A stretch of 64,000 nucleotides of DNA from Dermatobacter hominis. GTDB lineage: Bacteria; Actinomycetota; Acidimicrobiia; Acidimicrobiales; Microtrichaceae. The position numbers and the translations under genes were made by a program. The notes under the pieces are model-generated. The model made no database searches, was not told where the DNA came from, and saw only the letters and a list, made by a program, of their open reading frames with translations. Positions 8,093 to 18,513 of the stretch are shown piece by piece. The first letter of the stretch is position 1, and each line of letters opens with the position of its first letter. The stretch spans positions 2,170,001 to 2,234,000 of the forward strand of contig NZ_CP085840.1 in the NCBI RefSeq assembly GCF_020715685.1, written 5' to 3'.

Positions 8093-9171
8093 GTGGTGCC
8101 CCCGATCCTCGAACCCATCGAGCCCGACCCCACCGCCGAGCCCGTGCCCACCGCTGCGGCGGCCCCACCGGCGGCGCCGGCGGCGCCGTTCGCCGACAGC
8201 TCCCTGCCCTGCTCGGGCTGCTCGCCCGGCACGAGGTGCAGCTCGTGCAGGTCGAGCTCGACCCGGTAGAGGAAGCACTCGGCCGCGATGGCGCTGGCCA
8301 CGTCGCGGATCTGCGCCTCCACGACCTCGAGGGTGGGCACCAGCTCGCCGTCGCAGAGCTCGGCCGCGTCGGCGAACTCGAGCTCGGCGCGCACGCGCCC
8401 GAGCAGGCGCAGCGCCAGCGATCGGCGATCGCCGGTGATGCTCGCCAGAAGGCTCTCCGCGCCGCGCAGGGAGAAGAGGACCGAGCGCGGCAGCGTCGGC
8501 GACAGCAGCAGCAGCTCGATCAGCGCCACCTCGTCGAAGTCGCGGTAGCGGCGGCGGTAGGCGCTCAGCGCGCTCGACGCCCGCAGCGTCGCGAACCACT
8601 CGTGGACCTCGTCCTCGCGGTGGCGGGAGTGGCGGGCGCGCAGCTGGCGGACGCCCATCTCGGCCCGCTCGAGCAGCAGCCCGAGGTTGAAGAAGTGCCA
8701 GCCCTCTTCGCGGGACCACGTGCCGTCGGCGACGCCGATCACGCTCTGCACGCCCTGGCGGATGAACCCGTAGAGCTCGTGCGGCTGCCGCTGCAGGTCG
8801 AGGGCGACGTTGCGGTTGCCCAGATCGAGGTGCAACGAGTTCAGCTGCTCCCAGATCTCGACGGCCAGGTGCTCGCGCACCCCTCGGGCGTTGGTGCGGG
8901 CCTGCTCGATGCAGGCCTGGATCGAGCCACGGTTCGCCGGGTCGCAGACCAAGTACTCGCACACCGCGGTCGCGGTCAGCGGCAGGTCGGTATCCGAGAA
9001 CTCGTCGTCGAGCCCGACCGACACGAGCACGTCGACCCACGCCTCCTGCGCCTCGCCGGGCGTCGACTCGAGGAGCCGGTGGTAGGTGACGTCGAGCAGG
9101 CGGGCGGTGTCCTCGGCGCGCTCCAGGTAGCGCCCGGTCCAGAAGAGGTACTCGGCGGTGCGGGCGAGCAT
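8089..9171 (-). CDS. Alpha-E domain-containing protein
   Basis: A 360-residue, almost all-helical protein beginning MLARTAEYLFWTGRYLERAE, the signature start of the alpha-E family. The ATG at 9171 overlaps the ATP-grasp stop (TGATG), indicating translational coupling. It lacks recognisable catalytic motifs and membrane segments. The last ~40 residues are a Gly/Ala/Ser-rich tail (GAAGAAGGAAAAVGTGSAV). In the family it is always associated with permuted ATP-grasp and transglutaminase proteins, probably as a complex partner or scaffold. Confidence 0.92.
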   Translation of the reverse strand: MLARTAEYLFWTGRYLERAEDTARLLDVTYHRLLESTPGEAQEAWVDVLVSVGLDDEFSDTDLPLTATAVCEYLVCDPANRGSIQACIEQARTNARGVREHLAVEIWEQLNSLHLDLGNRNVALDLQRQPHELYGFIRQGVQSVIGVADGTWSREEGWHFFNLGLLLERAEMGVRQLRARHSRHREDEVHEWFATLRASSALSAYRRRYRDFDEVALIELLLLSPTLPRSVLFSLRGAESLLASITGDRRSLALRLLGRVRAELEFADAAELCDGELVPTLEVVEAQIRDVASAIAAECFLYRVELDLHELHLVPGEQPEQGRELSANGAAGAAGGAAAAVGTGSAVGSGSMGSRIGGTT

Positions 9172-10808
9172 CAGCTGCTGCTCCCCGACTGCACGGTCGC
9201 CCCGAGCTCGCCGAGCTGGCGGATGTCGAGGTCCGCGGGCCGGTGCGGCTCGACGATCTTGAGTTCGGCGGTGGCGGGCTCGTCCGCCGCAGCCGCGCCG
9301 ATCGACCGACCCTCCTTGACCTCGTCGTCCGCCTCGACGGTCGCGGTGTCGGGCGCCAGCACCCAGGTGTCCTTCGAGCCGCCGCCCTGCGAGCTGTTCA
9401 CGACGAGCGAGCCCTTGCGCAGCGCGACACGCGTGAGCCCGCCGGGCACGACCTCGACCTTCTCGCCGGAGAGGATGAAGGGTCGGAGGTCGATGTGGCG
9501 GCCCTCGACGTGGTCCTCGACCAGGCAGGGGTGCCGGGACAGCGAGATGACCTCCTGCGCGATGTAGTTGCGCGGGTTCTCCTCGACGAGCTTCCGGGTC
9601 TCCTCGATCTCCTCGTCGCTGGCGTGCGGACCGATCATGATCCCGTAGCCGCCGGCCTCGGCCACCGGCTTCACCACGAGCTGGTCGAGCCGGTCGAGGA
9701 CCGAGGCCCGCTGGTCGGGGTCCCAGAGGAGGTAGGTCGGCACGTTGGCGAGGATCGGCTCCTCGCCGAGGTAGTAGCGGATCATCGCCGGCACGTACGC
9801 GTAGACCGCCTTGTCGTCGGCGACGCCGTTGCCCACCGCGTTGGCGATCGTGACGTTGCCGGCCCGGGCCGCCGCCATCAGGCCGGGCACGCCGAGCGCC
9901 GAGTCGGGCCGGAACACGACCGGGTCGAGGAAGTCGTCGTCGATGCGGCGGTAGATGACGTCGACGCGGCGCAGGCCGTTGGTCGTGCGCATGTAGACGA
10001 CGTGGTCCTCGACGACGAGGTCGCGGCCCTCGACGAGCTCGACGCCCATCTGCGTCGCGAGGAACACGTGCTCGAAGTAGGCGGAGTTGTAGATGCCCGG
10101 GGTGAGGACGACCACGGTCGGCGCGTCGCCCGCGGCGGGCGGGCCGACGCGCTGCAGGGCGTGCAGCAGCATCGAGCCGTACTGGTCGACCGGCCGGACC
10201 TTCTCGCCGGCGAACAGCTGCGGCAGCACACGGGCGAGCGCAGCGCGGTTCTCGACGACGTAGGAGATGCCGCTCGGGCTGCGGAGGTTGTCCTCGAGGA
10301 CCCGGTACGTGCCCTCGTCGTCGCGGATGACGTCGACGCCGGCGACCAGGCAGCGGGCGCCGAGGGGCACCGGCACCCCGAAGGCCTCGTGGGTGAAGCC
10401 GTCGGACGACAGGACGAGCCAGCGGGGCACGACCCCGTCCTCGACGATCTGCATGCCCCCGACGTACAGGTCGTCGAGGAACCGGTTGAGCGCCCGGACC
10501 CGCTGCACGAGGCCCTGCTCCAGGTGCGACCACTCGTCCGCGGGGATCACCCGGGGCAGCAGGTCCATCGGGAAGGTGCGCTCGATGCCGGCGGGCGACG
10601 CGTCGTCGTGGTCCTCGTAGACCGTGAACGTGATGCCCTGGGTCTGGAACGCGGCGTTGCGCCGGCGCTCGGCACGGGCCAGGTCCTCGTGGCTCAGCCC
10701 TTGGAGCGCGCTGGCGACGTGCCCGTAGTGCGGTCGGACGTCTCCCTCGCCGTCGACCACCTCGTCGAAGAACCCGTCGAGGGCGTAGTCGTCGAACCAG
10801 TCGGCCAC
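9171..10808 (-). CDS. Circularly permuted type 2 ATP-grasp protein
   Basis: About 545 residues from the GTG at 10808; the start is uncertain because no strong ribosome binding site lies close, and an upstream GTG near 10864 is possible. Family blocks seen are FTVYEDHDD, VEDGVVPRWLVLSSDGF, RVLEDNLRSPSGISYVVENR, the catalytic-loop region VVVLTPGIYNSAYFEHVFLA, VGNGVADDKAVYAYVPAMI, LVVKPVAEAGGYGI and GGLTRVALRKGSLVVNSSQG. Such enzymes are predicted to ligate amino acids or peptides using ATP. It heads an operon with alpha-E, transglutaminase and a small basic peptide. The promoter region is shared with the divergent amidase gene and holds PHO-box-like repeats at 10860. Confidence 0.9.
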   Translation of the reverse strand: MADWFDDYALDGFFDEVVDGEGDVRPHYGHVASALQGLSHEDLARAERRRNAAFQTQGITFTVYEDHDDASPAGIERTFPMDLLPRVIPADEWSHLEQGLVQRVRALNRFLDDLYVGGMQIVEDGVVPRWLVLSSDGFTHEAFGVPVPLGARCLVAGVDVIRDDEGTYRVLEDNLRSPSGISYVVENRAALARVLPQLFAGEKVRPVDQYGSMLLHALQRVGPPAAGDAPTVVVLTPGIYNSAYFEHVFLATQMGVELVEGRDLVVEDHVVYMRTTNGLRRVDVIYRRIDDDFLDPVVFRPDSALGVPGLMAAARAGNVTIANAVGNGVADDKAVYAYVPAMIRYYLGEEPILANVPTYLLWDPDQRASVLDRLDQLVVKPVAEAGGYGIMIGPHASDEEIEETRKLVEENPRNYIAQEVISLSRHPCLVEDHVEGRHIDLRPFILSGEKVEVVPGGLTRVALRKGSLVVNSSQGGGSKDTWVLAPDTATVEADDEVKEGRSIGAAAADEPATAELKIVEPHRPADLDIRQLGELGATVQSGSSS

Positions 10809-10859
10809 GGAGGGGACGGTAAAGCGGTCCTCCGGCCCCGGGAAAGCCGGTGAAGGCTT

Positions 10860-10881
10860 GTTCACATCCGGTTCACATGGT
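10860..10881 (+). promoter_or_regulatory. PHO-box-like 11-nt direct repeat between divergent genes
   Basis: GTTCACATCCG (10860-10870) is followed directly by GTTCACATGGT (10871-10881). The 11-nt period and GTTCAC core match the PhoP direct-repeat units described in Streptomyces. It lies between the ATP-grasp operon and the amidase gene. Only two units are present. Confidence 0.4.
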
Positions 10882-10995
10882 CGTGATGGGGCAGGAACAC
10901 GGGCGCGGACACCAGGTCCCGGTACCCACGCGGCCGCCGGCGCAACCCCGGACCCCCACCGCTCCCGTCGGTGCCGCGCCCCTACCGTGGCGGGG

Positions 10996-12057
10996 ATGTG
11001 CGACCGCTGCGAGCGCGACGACGGGCTCCCGGGCCCGCACCGACGGGCGCTCCTGCGCGGCCTGGTGGTTGCGCCGCTGGTGACCGCGGCCGCCGTCGGG
11101 TCGGGTCCGCGGGCATCGGCCGCCGCCGGCGTCGGCGGGTCGGCGCCAGCTCGGACGACGGGAGCTCGGACTGCGGCGGCTCGGACGGCGACGGCTCGGA
11201 CGGCGACGGCTCGGTCGGTGGCGGTGCCGCCGATCGTCCGCCGGGCCGACTGGGGCGGCGACCTGCCGAGCGGACCGCTCGTCGCCGAGGACGTCCGCTT
11301 CCTGCTCGTCCACCACACCGCTGAGCCGGGCAACGACTACGGGCCCGACGACCCGGTGCGGCTGCTCCGCGGCATCCACGCCTTCCACACCGGCGCGTCC
11401 AAGGGCTGGCCCGACGTCGCGTACAACTTCTTCGTCGACCGGTACGGGACGATCTACGAGGGCCGGGCCGGCAGCGTCGACGGGCCGGTGCGGGGCTCGG
11501 CGACCGGGGGCAACCAGGGCTACAGCCAGCTCTGCTGCTTCCTCGGCGACCACACCTCGGAGCCGCCGACCCCCGAGGCGCTGGGGGCGATGTGGTCGCT
11601 CCTCGCCTGGCTCGCCGACCGGTACTCGATCGACACCGGACCCGGGGCGACCGCCCGGTTCACCTCGCTCGGCTCCAACCGCTGGCCGGCCGGCGCCGCC
11701 GTCGAGACCGCCACGATCAGCGCACACCGCGACGTGTCGCAGACCACCTGCCCGGGCGACGCCTGCTACGCCCTCGTTCGCACGACGTTCCCGGTCGAGG
11801 TCAGCGCCCGCCGTGCGCCCGGCCCCGCGGCGACGACGACCACGGCGCCGCCCGGCACGGCACCGGGCCCGACGACGCCCGCCACGACCGGATCGGCCCC
11901 GACCAGCGTGCGCGCCGCACCGGAGCGCGACGAGCCCGCCGCCGCAGGAGGTCCGGCCGGCCAGGACGAGGAGCGGTGGCCGCTCGTCGCGGGCGCGGGC
12001 GCGCTGGCCGCGGCTGCGGTGGCGGGCGTCGTGGCCCTCCGCCGCCGGCGCGGCTGA
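10996..12057 (+). CDS. Tat-exported N-acetylmuramoyl-L-alanine amidase (PGRP type)
   Basis: A 353-residue protein from the ATG at 10996. The N-terminus HRRALLRGLVVAPLVTAAAV plus an Ala-rich stretch looks like a twin-arginine signal. A degenerate TARTATAR repeat (residues ~58-73) is a linker. The amidase/peptidoglycan-recognition domain follows: PPIVRRADWGG, FLLVHHTAEPGNDY (zinc His), HAFHTGASKGWPDVAYNF, VDRYGTIYEGRAG and AHRDVSQTTCPGD (second zinc His and Cys). After a Thr/Pro-rich linker the C-terminus is one membrane helix followed by RRRRG, so the enzyme is probably held at the cell surface. It should cleave the muramoyl-alanine bond in peptidoglycan. Confidence 0.9.
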   Translation: MCDRCERDDGLPGPHRRALLRGLVVAPLVTAAAVGSGPRASAAAGVGGSAPARTTGARTAAARTATARTATARSVAVPPIVRRADWGGDLPSGPLVAEDVRFLLVHHTAEPGNDYGPDDPVRLLRGIHAFHTGASKGWPDVAYNFFVDRYGTIYEGRAGSVDGPVRGSATGGNQGYSQLCCFLGDHTSEPPTPEALGAMWSLLAWLADRYSIDTGPGATARFTSLGSNRWPAGAAVETATISAHRDVSQTTCPGDACYALVRTTFPVEVSARRAPGPAATTTTAPPGTAPGPTTPATTGSAPTSVRAAPERDEPAAAGGPAGQDEERWPLVAGAGALAAAAVAGVVALRRRRG

Positions 12058-12062
12058 CCGCC

Positions 12063-12923
12063 TCAGTCGCGGTGCAGCAGGACGGCGGACCACCCGTCGT
12101 CGTCGAGGCGGGCCACGACGTGGAGCTCGGAGCCCGAGCCCCGCACGGCCGCGATCGCCCGGTCGACCTGGCCCGTCGCGTCGTCGGCCAGCAGCCCGCT
12201 CAGCACCAGGTCGCCGCCGGGGGCCACGGCCGACGCGAGCTGCGGACCCAGCTGCTCGATGATCGGGACGAGGAGGTTGGCGAGCACGAGGTCGAACGGA
12301 CCGTGCTCGTCGACCACGTCGGCGACCGTGCGGACCGACGACTCGACGACGAGATGCTCCACCCCGCCGAGCGCCGCGGTCCGGCGCGTCGCCTCGACGG
12401 CAGCGTGATCGATGTCGACCGCGACCAGCGAGGTCGCCCCGAGGAGGAGCGCAGCGGCGCCGAGCACGCCGGTGCCCGAGCCGACGTCGAGCACGCGACC
12501 GAGCGCCGACCGGTCGGCCAGCGACTCGATCGCGGCGAGGCAGAGCCGGGTCGTCGCGTGCGACCCGGACCCGAACGAGGCGGCGGCGTCGACGACGACC
12601 TCGATCCGGCCGTCGTGCTCGGGCGACGGCGCGACCCAGGCAGGTCGGACGACCAGCCGCTCACCGACCGCCACCGCAACCGCGTGGTCGCGCCACCCGC
12701 CCGACCACGACGGGTCGACCTCGAGCACCTCGAAGGGCTGGCCGGTCGCCTCGAGGTCGGGCAGCGCGCCGACGGGCAGGTCGGCGACGAGCCGGAGCCC
12801 GCCGCCGTCGGGCGTCGCCAGCTCGGACACCGCGCTGGCACCGAGCGAGAAGAGCCGGTCCGCAAGCAGCTCGGCACCCGTCGCGCAGAACGGCGTGTCG
12901 TCGGCGACGACGGCCACGACCAT
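12063..12923 (-). CDS. prmA: Ribosomal protein L11 methyltransferase-like protein
   Basis: A 286-residue class I SAM methyltransferase. VLDVGSGTGVLGAAALLLGA is motif I, VAVDIDHAAVEAT the acidic strand that binds SAM ribose, and LVLANLLVPII the N-L-L motif IV of PrmA. Upstream, FGSGSHATTRLCL matches the FGTGxHxTT block of PrmA. The start is the ATG at 12923, with GAAGGGGG just upstream on the minus strand; an in-frame ATG 19 codons earlier lacks such a site. The N-terminal substrate domain is short but present. It likely trimethylates L11; with weak N-terminal conservation another protein target is possible. Confidence 0.85.
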   Translation of the reverse strand: MVVAVVADDTPFCATGAELLADRLFSLGASAVSELATPDGGGLRLVADLPVGALPDLEATGQPFEVLEVDPSWSGGWRDHAVAVAVGERLVVRPAWVAPSPEHDGRIEVVVDAAASFGSGSHATTRLCLAAIESLADRSALGRVLDVGSGTGVLGAAALLLGATSLVAVDIDHAAVEATRRTAALGGVEHLVVESSVRTVADVVDEHGPFDLVLANLLVPIIEQLGPQLASAVAPGGDLVLSGLLADDATGQVDRAIAAVRGSGSELHVVARLDDDGWSAVLLHRD

Positions 12924-13006
12924 GCGGGCGCCCCCTTCCTGAGCGCGGTCACCGAGCGGCTCGGGGGTCACGTGTGCCATCGCGCCCGACAGGGTAGGGA
13001 CCGACC

Positions 13007-13348
13007 ATGTCCACGTCACCAGGTGAACCGTCCCGCACCCTCGACGACCGCACCGGCCACAGCACCGAGCACACCGAGCCGGGCGTGCGTGAGGCGGAGC
13101 GACGGGACCGCGACCGGGACGAGCGCGACGACTCACCGTCCCTGCGCCAGCGACTCCACGCCGCCACCGGCGACCGCGACCGGGAGGCCGAGGCCCTGGC
13201 CGACCGCTCGCCCGACGACGTCTCGGTCGACGACGCGAAGGTGGCGGTCAACCGCGCCCACGGCCACGACCCCGAGGTCCGGCCGACCGAGAGCGAGATC
13301 GCGAGCCCCGAGGACGCCGAACAGGTGGCGGACGAGCGCGACGACTGA
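13007..13348 (+). CDS. Small highly charged hypothetical protein
   Basis: 113 residues, extremely rich in Asp, Glu, Arg and His (for example RDRDRDERDD), with no signal peptide or hydrophobic segment, so probably soluble and disordered. The central part (DDVSVDDAKVAVNRAHGHD) looks the most structured. It starts at an ATG 83 bp from the divergent prmA start and is followed by a long hairpin. I do not recognise a family. Confidence 0.6.
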   Translation: MSTSPGEPSRTLDDRTGHSTEHTEPGVREAERRDRDRDERDDSPSLRQRLHAATGDRDREAEALADRSPDDVSVDDAKVAVNRAHGHDPEVRPTESEIASPEDAEQVADERDD

Positions 13349-13369
13349 GGCTCCGTCGCGCTGTCGATC

Positions 13370-13418
13370 GTTCTTGCGTGGGTTCGCGTCGCCTGGCGAC
13401 GGGAACCCACGCAGGAAC
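13370..13418. terminator. Long hairpin after the charged hypothetical gene
   Basis: GTTCTTGCGTGGGTTC (13370-13385) pairs with GAACCCACGCAGGAAC (13403-13418), and the loop itself holds CGTCGCC/GGCGACG, giving an almost continuous stem. It lies 21 nt after the stop at 13348 and upstream of sdhC. Confidence 0.6.
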
Positions 13419-13510
13419 GGGAGGCACGAGCCGGGGCCGATCGCTCCGGGCGATCGCGGTCATCCCTGGAACACGGTGACCGTTTGTGAGCCCGCTCCAC
13501 GCGGCAGGTA

Positions 13511-13525
13511 GGTTTCGATCGAACC
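13511..13525. promoter_or_regulatory. Palindrome upstream of sdhCAB
   Basis: GGTTTCGATCGAACC is a near-perfect palindrome 57 nt before the sdhC start; a second GTTCGATCG follows at 13537. It is a candidate operator; no binding protein can be named from the sequence. Confidence 0.35.
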
Positions 13526-13581
13526 GATCCCGCAGTCGTTCGATCGCTGGTCGGTGACCCGCCGTTCAGGAGAGCACGGGC

Positions 13582-14334
13582 ATGACCCAGGCCATGGAAC
13601 GTCGAGAGGGCGCGGACGCCCCCGACGTCAACGGGACGCACAGGTCCAACAGGAACCTGTTGATCGACTTCTGGCGGTCGGCCGTCGGCAAGAAGTGGGT
13701 CATGGCCCTCACGGGCGTCGGCCTGATGGGCTTCGTGTTCGCCCACATGTTCGGCAACCTGAAGATGTTCCTCGGCCGGACCGAGTTCGACCACTACGCC
13801 GAGGGCCTGCGCTCGCTGTTCTCGCCGATCCTCCCCCACACGTGGGCGCTGTGGGCGCTGCGCATCGGGCTGATCGTGATGTTCGCCCTGCACATCATCG
13901 CGGCGGCCCAGCTCACGGCCATGAACCGGCGGTCCCGCCCGATCCGGTACCAGTCGCCGCGCGACTACATCGCCGCCAACTTCGCCTCCCGGACGATGCG
14001 CTGGACCGGCGTGATCGTCCTGCTCTACCTGCTCTTCCACCTGGCGGACCTCACCTGGGGCTGGGTCAACCCCGACTTCGTCCGCGGCGCCGCGTACGAC
14101 AACCTCGTCGCCAGCCTCGAGCAGTGGCCGGTGGCGATCATCTACCTGATCGGCAACATCGCCCTCGGCATCCACCTGTTCCACGGCGCCTGGTCGATGT
14201 TCCAGTCCATGGGCATCAACAGCCCCCGCTACAACGGCGTCCGCAAGGCGTTCGCCGCCGGCTTCGTCGTCGTCACCATCGGCATGAACTGCGCCTTCGT
14301 CGTGGCCATCCAGGCCGGCGTCGTCTCGAACTGA
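13582..14334 (+). CDS. sdhC: Succinate dehydrogenase cytochrome b subunit
   Basis: A 250-residue integral membrane protein with five predicted helices (for example [20 protein letters not shown] and [18 protein letters not shown]). His residues in [24 protein letters not shown] and IHLFHGAWS are positioned to bind two b hemes. This is the single-subunit type B anchor (Bacillus/Wolinella and mycobacterial Sdh1 type); no sdhD follows, which fits. It passes electrons from SdhB to the quinone pool. A ribosome binding site (CAGGAGAG) precedes the ATG. It is the first gene of sdhCAB. Confidence 0.93.
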   Translation: MTQAMERREGADAPDVNGTHRSNRNLLIDFWRSAVGKKWVMALTGVGLMGFVFAHMFGNLKMFLGRTEFDHYAEGLRSLFSPILPHTWALWALRIGLIVMFALHIIAAAQLTAMNRRSRPIRYQSPRDYIAANFASRTMRWTGVIVLLYLLFHLADLTWGWVNPDFVRGAAYDNLVASLEQWPVAIIYLIGNIALGIHLFHGAWSMFQSMGINSPRYNGVRKAFAAGFVVVTIGMNCAFVVAIQAGVVSN

Positions 14335-14353
14335 CGCGGAGAGAGGAACCACC

Positions 14354-16282
<1,929 letters not shown>

Positions 16283-16301
16283 GCCACAGGGAGACGAGGA
16301 C

Positions 16302-17144
16302 GTGACCGACACCACCAACGCCGACTCCCCGACCGTGACCGGCGGCGTGCCCGAGCCGCCGCCGCACGGGAAGATGCTCAACCTGAAGCTGCGGGTCTGG
16401 CGCCAGCCCGGCCCCGACACGCACGGCCACTTCGAGGAGTACACGACGACCGTCGCCGACGACGCGTCGTTCCTCGAGATGCTCGACTACGTCAACGAGG
16501 ACCTGATCACCAGCGGCGACGAGCCGATCTCGTTCGACCACGACTGCCGCGAGGGCATCTGCGGCACGTGCGGCCTGATGATCAACGGCCAGGCCCACGG
16601 CCCGCAGAAGGGCACGGCCACGTGCCAGCTCCACATGCGGAAGTTCAGCGACGGCGACGAGATCACGATCGAGCCGTGGCGGGCCGCGGGCTTCCCGATC
16701 ATCAAGGACCTGGTGGTCAACCGGGCGGCGTTCGACCGCATCGTCGAGGCCGGCGGCTACATCACCGTCAACACCGGTGCGGCCCCCGACGCCAACGAGA
16801 TCCCGGTTCCCAAGGAGGCCGCCGACGCGGCCATGGACGCGGCGGCCTGCATCGGCTGCGGCGCCTGCGTGGCGGCCTGCCCGAACTCGGCGGCCAACCT
16901 CTTCACCGCGGCGAAGATCAACCACCTGAACCTGCTGCCGCAGGGCCAGGCGGAGCGCTACGACCGCACCGAGACGATGGTCGAGACGATGGAGGAGTAC
17001 TTCGGCTCCTGCACCAACTACGGGGAGTGCCAGGAGGCGTGCCCCAAGGAGATCTCGATCGACTTCATCGCCATGATGAACCGGGACTACGCCAAGTCGA
17101 AGCTGGTGAACCTGCGCCGCCTGGGCCAGAAGAAGATCGGCTGA
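16302..17144 (+). CDS. sdhB: Succinate dehydrogenase iron-sulfur subunit
   Basis: A 280-residue protein with the three iron-sulfur clusters of complex [18 protein letters not shown] with a later Cys (GTATC) binds the 2Fe-2S cluster, and [12 protein letters not shown] plus [15 protein letters not shown] bind the 4Fe-4S and 3Fe-4S clusters. It starts at a GTG at 16302 after GGGAGACGAGG. It carries electrons from SdhA to the heme subunit. Its stop lies 2 nt before a 50-nt palindromic repeat that probably ends the transcript. Confidence 0.96.
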   Translation: MTDTTNADSPTVTGGVPEPPPHGKMLNLKLRVWRQPGPDTHGHFEEYTTTVADDASFLEMLDYVNEDLITSGDEPISFDHDCREGICGTCGLMINGQAHGPQKGTATCQLHMRKFSDGDEITIEPWRAAGFPIIKDLVVNRAAFDRIVEAGGYITVNTGAAPDANEIPVPKEAADAAMDAAACIGCGACVAACPNSAANLFTAAKINHLNLLPQGQAERYDRTETMVETMEEYFGSCTNYGECQEACPKEISIDFIAMMNRDYAKSKLVNLRRLGQKKIG

Positions 17145-17146
17145 CC

Positions 17147-17196
17147 GTTCTGTGATGCTGATCACGTCGGAACAGACGCATCGAGCATCACAGAAC
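17147..17196. repeat. 50-nt palindromic repeat, family 1, copy A
   Basis: Outer arms GTTCTGTGATGCT and AGCATCACAGAAC are perfectly complementary. Copies B (58503-58552) and C (63501-63550) share the outer arms and the 50-nt length. The inner stem of this copy is diverged. It lies between sdhB and the queF-like gene. Confidence 0.8.
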
Positions 17197-17209
17197 GGGC
17201 CGCATCGCC

Positions 17210-17620
17210 ATGTCGGACGCACCTGACCCGTCGAACCCGTCCGAGCCGATGCTCGGTCGGCACGTCGAGGTCGAGGAGTACGGGCGCCTGGACGTGTTCG
17301 ACGTCGACCGCCCGGTGCGCATCACGTTCCGGACCGAGGAGCTGCAGGCGTTGTGCCCCGCGGTCGACGGCATCCAGCCCGACATCTACACCGCCGAGAT
17401 CGCCTACACGGCGGTCAGCCAGGCGATCGAGTCGAAGTCGCTGAAGCTCTGGCTCACCACCTTCCGCGAGCGACCGATCTTCGCCGAGCACCTGGTCCTC
17501 GAGCTGCACGACACGATCGTGGCGCTGGGCCCCGGCCTCGCCGACGTGCGGGTCCGACTCACGCAGAACGTGCGGGGCGGCATCGAGACGATCGTCGAGC
17601 ACCCGCCACCGCTGACCTGA
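17210..17620 (+). CDS. queF: QueF-like NADPH-dependent nitrile reductase homologue
   Basis: 136 residues, close to the type I QueF length. QueF reduces preQ0 to preQ1 in queuosine synthesis. Matching blocks are ALCPAVDGIQPDIYTAEIAY (catalytic Cys49 and Asp58), IESKSLKLWLTTFRER (the NADPH-binding ESKSLK motif at residue 74) and RGGIETIV. The conserved F-H-E motif that contacts substrate reads Phe91-Ala92-Glu93, so the His is missing, and the CP-x-TGQPD block has a small insertion. No other queuosine genes are in the window. It may be a QueF with altered substrate, or a T-fold relative. A ribosome binding site is not obvious; the repeat upstream ends 14 nt before the ATG. Confidence 0.72.
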   Translation: MSDAPDPSNPSEPMLGRHVEVEEYGRLDVFDVDRPVRITFRTEELQALCPAVDGIQPDIYTAEIAYTAVSQAIESKSLKLWLTTFRERPIFAEHLVLELHDTIVALGPGLADVRVRLTQNVRGGIETIVEHPPPLT

Positions 17621-17731
17621 CCCCGCCTCTCGGGCGTCGTCGCGACCGGACCGTCCCGGTCTGAGGCGTCGCAAAGCGTCCGGGGTGGTGCCGGTCCGGG
17701 CGGCCCCGGCGGTCGGTACGATCGCCGGTCG

Positions 17732-18220
17732 ATGACCGACACCACACCCTCGTCACGCCGCCTCCGCCCGCGGCGCCGGGCCGCCGCCGGCCTGGTCGCG
17801 CTGCTCGGCGTGGTCCCGCTCGCGGCGGCGTGCAGCGACGACGGGACGACCGTCGAGGCCGACTCCCCCGCCTCGTCGACCACGACGACCGCCGCCGATC
17901 CGAACGCCTCGACCACGATCCCCGACATGGGATCGGTGGCCGGACCGGTCGGCAGCTGCCTCACCGCGGCGGCGAAGTTCACGAACCTGGTGCAGGGCGT
18001 GCTCGAGGGCAGCGAGGGGGCCAAGCGCTCGCAGGAGGCGGCCGAGCAGCTCAAGGCCGAGCTCCCCGCCGACCTGCAGGACGACGCCGACGTGGTGGCG
18101 AAGAAGTTCGGCGACATCGCCGCCCGCGGCGGCACCCTCACCGACGCGGACGTCAACGACCCGGCGTACTCCGCGGCGACCGCCGCCATCTCCGGCTACT
18201 TCGTGAAGGACTGCAAGTAG
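17732..18220 (+). CDS. Small secreted lipoprotein of unknown function
   Basis: 162 residues. The N-terminus RRLRPRRRAAAGLVALLGVV ends in PLAAACS, a lipobox-like site, followed by a Thr-rich linker (SSTTTTAADPNASTT). The mature part is helical with two Cys (GSCLTAA near residue 75 and the penultimate DCK), which could form a disulfide. No known domain is recognised. It is followed by a structured region with an intrinsic terminator at 18391. Confidence 0.75.
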   Translation: MTDTTPSSRRLRPRRRAAAGLVALLGVVPLAAACSDDGTTVEADSPASSTTTTAADPNASTTIPDMGSVAGPVGSCLTAAAKFTNLVQGVLEGSEGAKRSQEAAEQLKAELPADLQDDADVVAKKFGDIAARGGTLTDADVNDPAYSAATAAISGYFVKDCK

Positions 18221-18295
18221 GTCGCGGCGTCCGATCGCGACGGCTCGGGGGCCGGCGAGCGCAGCGGGCTGGGTACATCTCCCTCTGGCCCGGAC

Positions 18296-18432
18296 GCCGG
18301 TTCGCCCGTACCGTCATCGACAGCTCTTCGGTTCGGTGGGAACCGGGAGGGAGAACGGGGCGGCTACCCCGGCTCCGTGGGGAGATGGATCGGTTGCGGT
18401 CGGCAGGATGCCACCGCAACCGCTTCATTTTT
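18296..18432 (+). ncRNA. Candidate structured RNA or 3' leader ending in an intrinsic terminator
   Basis: On the plus strand there are successive short hairpins: GGTTC/GAACC (18330-18344), CGGGG/CCCCG (18356-18371) and CTCC/GGGAG (18373-18383). They are followed by a perfect 10-bp hairpin and a T-rich end. The stretch is not coding in either direction by any convincing frame. It could be a small RNA, or only the 3' untranslated region of the lipoprotein gene at 17732. Confidence 0.3.
18391..18432 (+). terminator. Intrinsic terminator with T-tract
   Basis: CGGTTGCGGT (18391-18400) and ACCGCAACCG (18413-18422) are exact complements with a 12-nt loop, followed by CTTCATTTTT. This is the only clear hairpin plus T-tract in the window. 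Confidence 0.75.
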
Positions 18433-18447
18433 GGCCCCGTCTCGCGA

Positions 18448-18497
18448 GCTCTGTCACGGCTCACGGTGCCGTTCGGTACCGCCAGCCGGGACAGAGC
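18448..18497. repeat. 50-nt palindromic repeat, family 3, copy 1
   Basis: It begins GCTCTGTCACGGCT and ends AGCCGGGACAGAGC, with a GCCGTTCGG centre. A second copy of the same length and sequence pattern lies at 36866-36915. This copy is between convergent genes, 16 nt before the stop of the gene at 18514. Confidence 0.75.
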
Positions 18498-18513
18498 GGG
18501 TGGGAGGGCCCGG

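Noticed and set aside
11168-11218. Short tandem repeat in the amidase gene as a phase-variable tract
   Set aside because: Units are degenerate and a multiple of three, so length change would not shift the frame.
17621-17731. tRNA or riboswitch in the gap between the queF-like and lipoprotein genes
   Set aside because: No cloverleaf arms, anticodon loop or known aptamer core could be traced.
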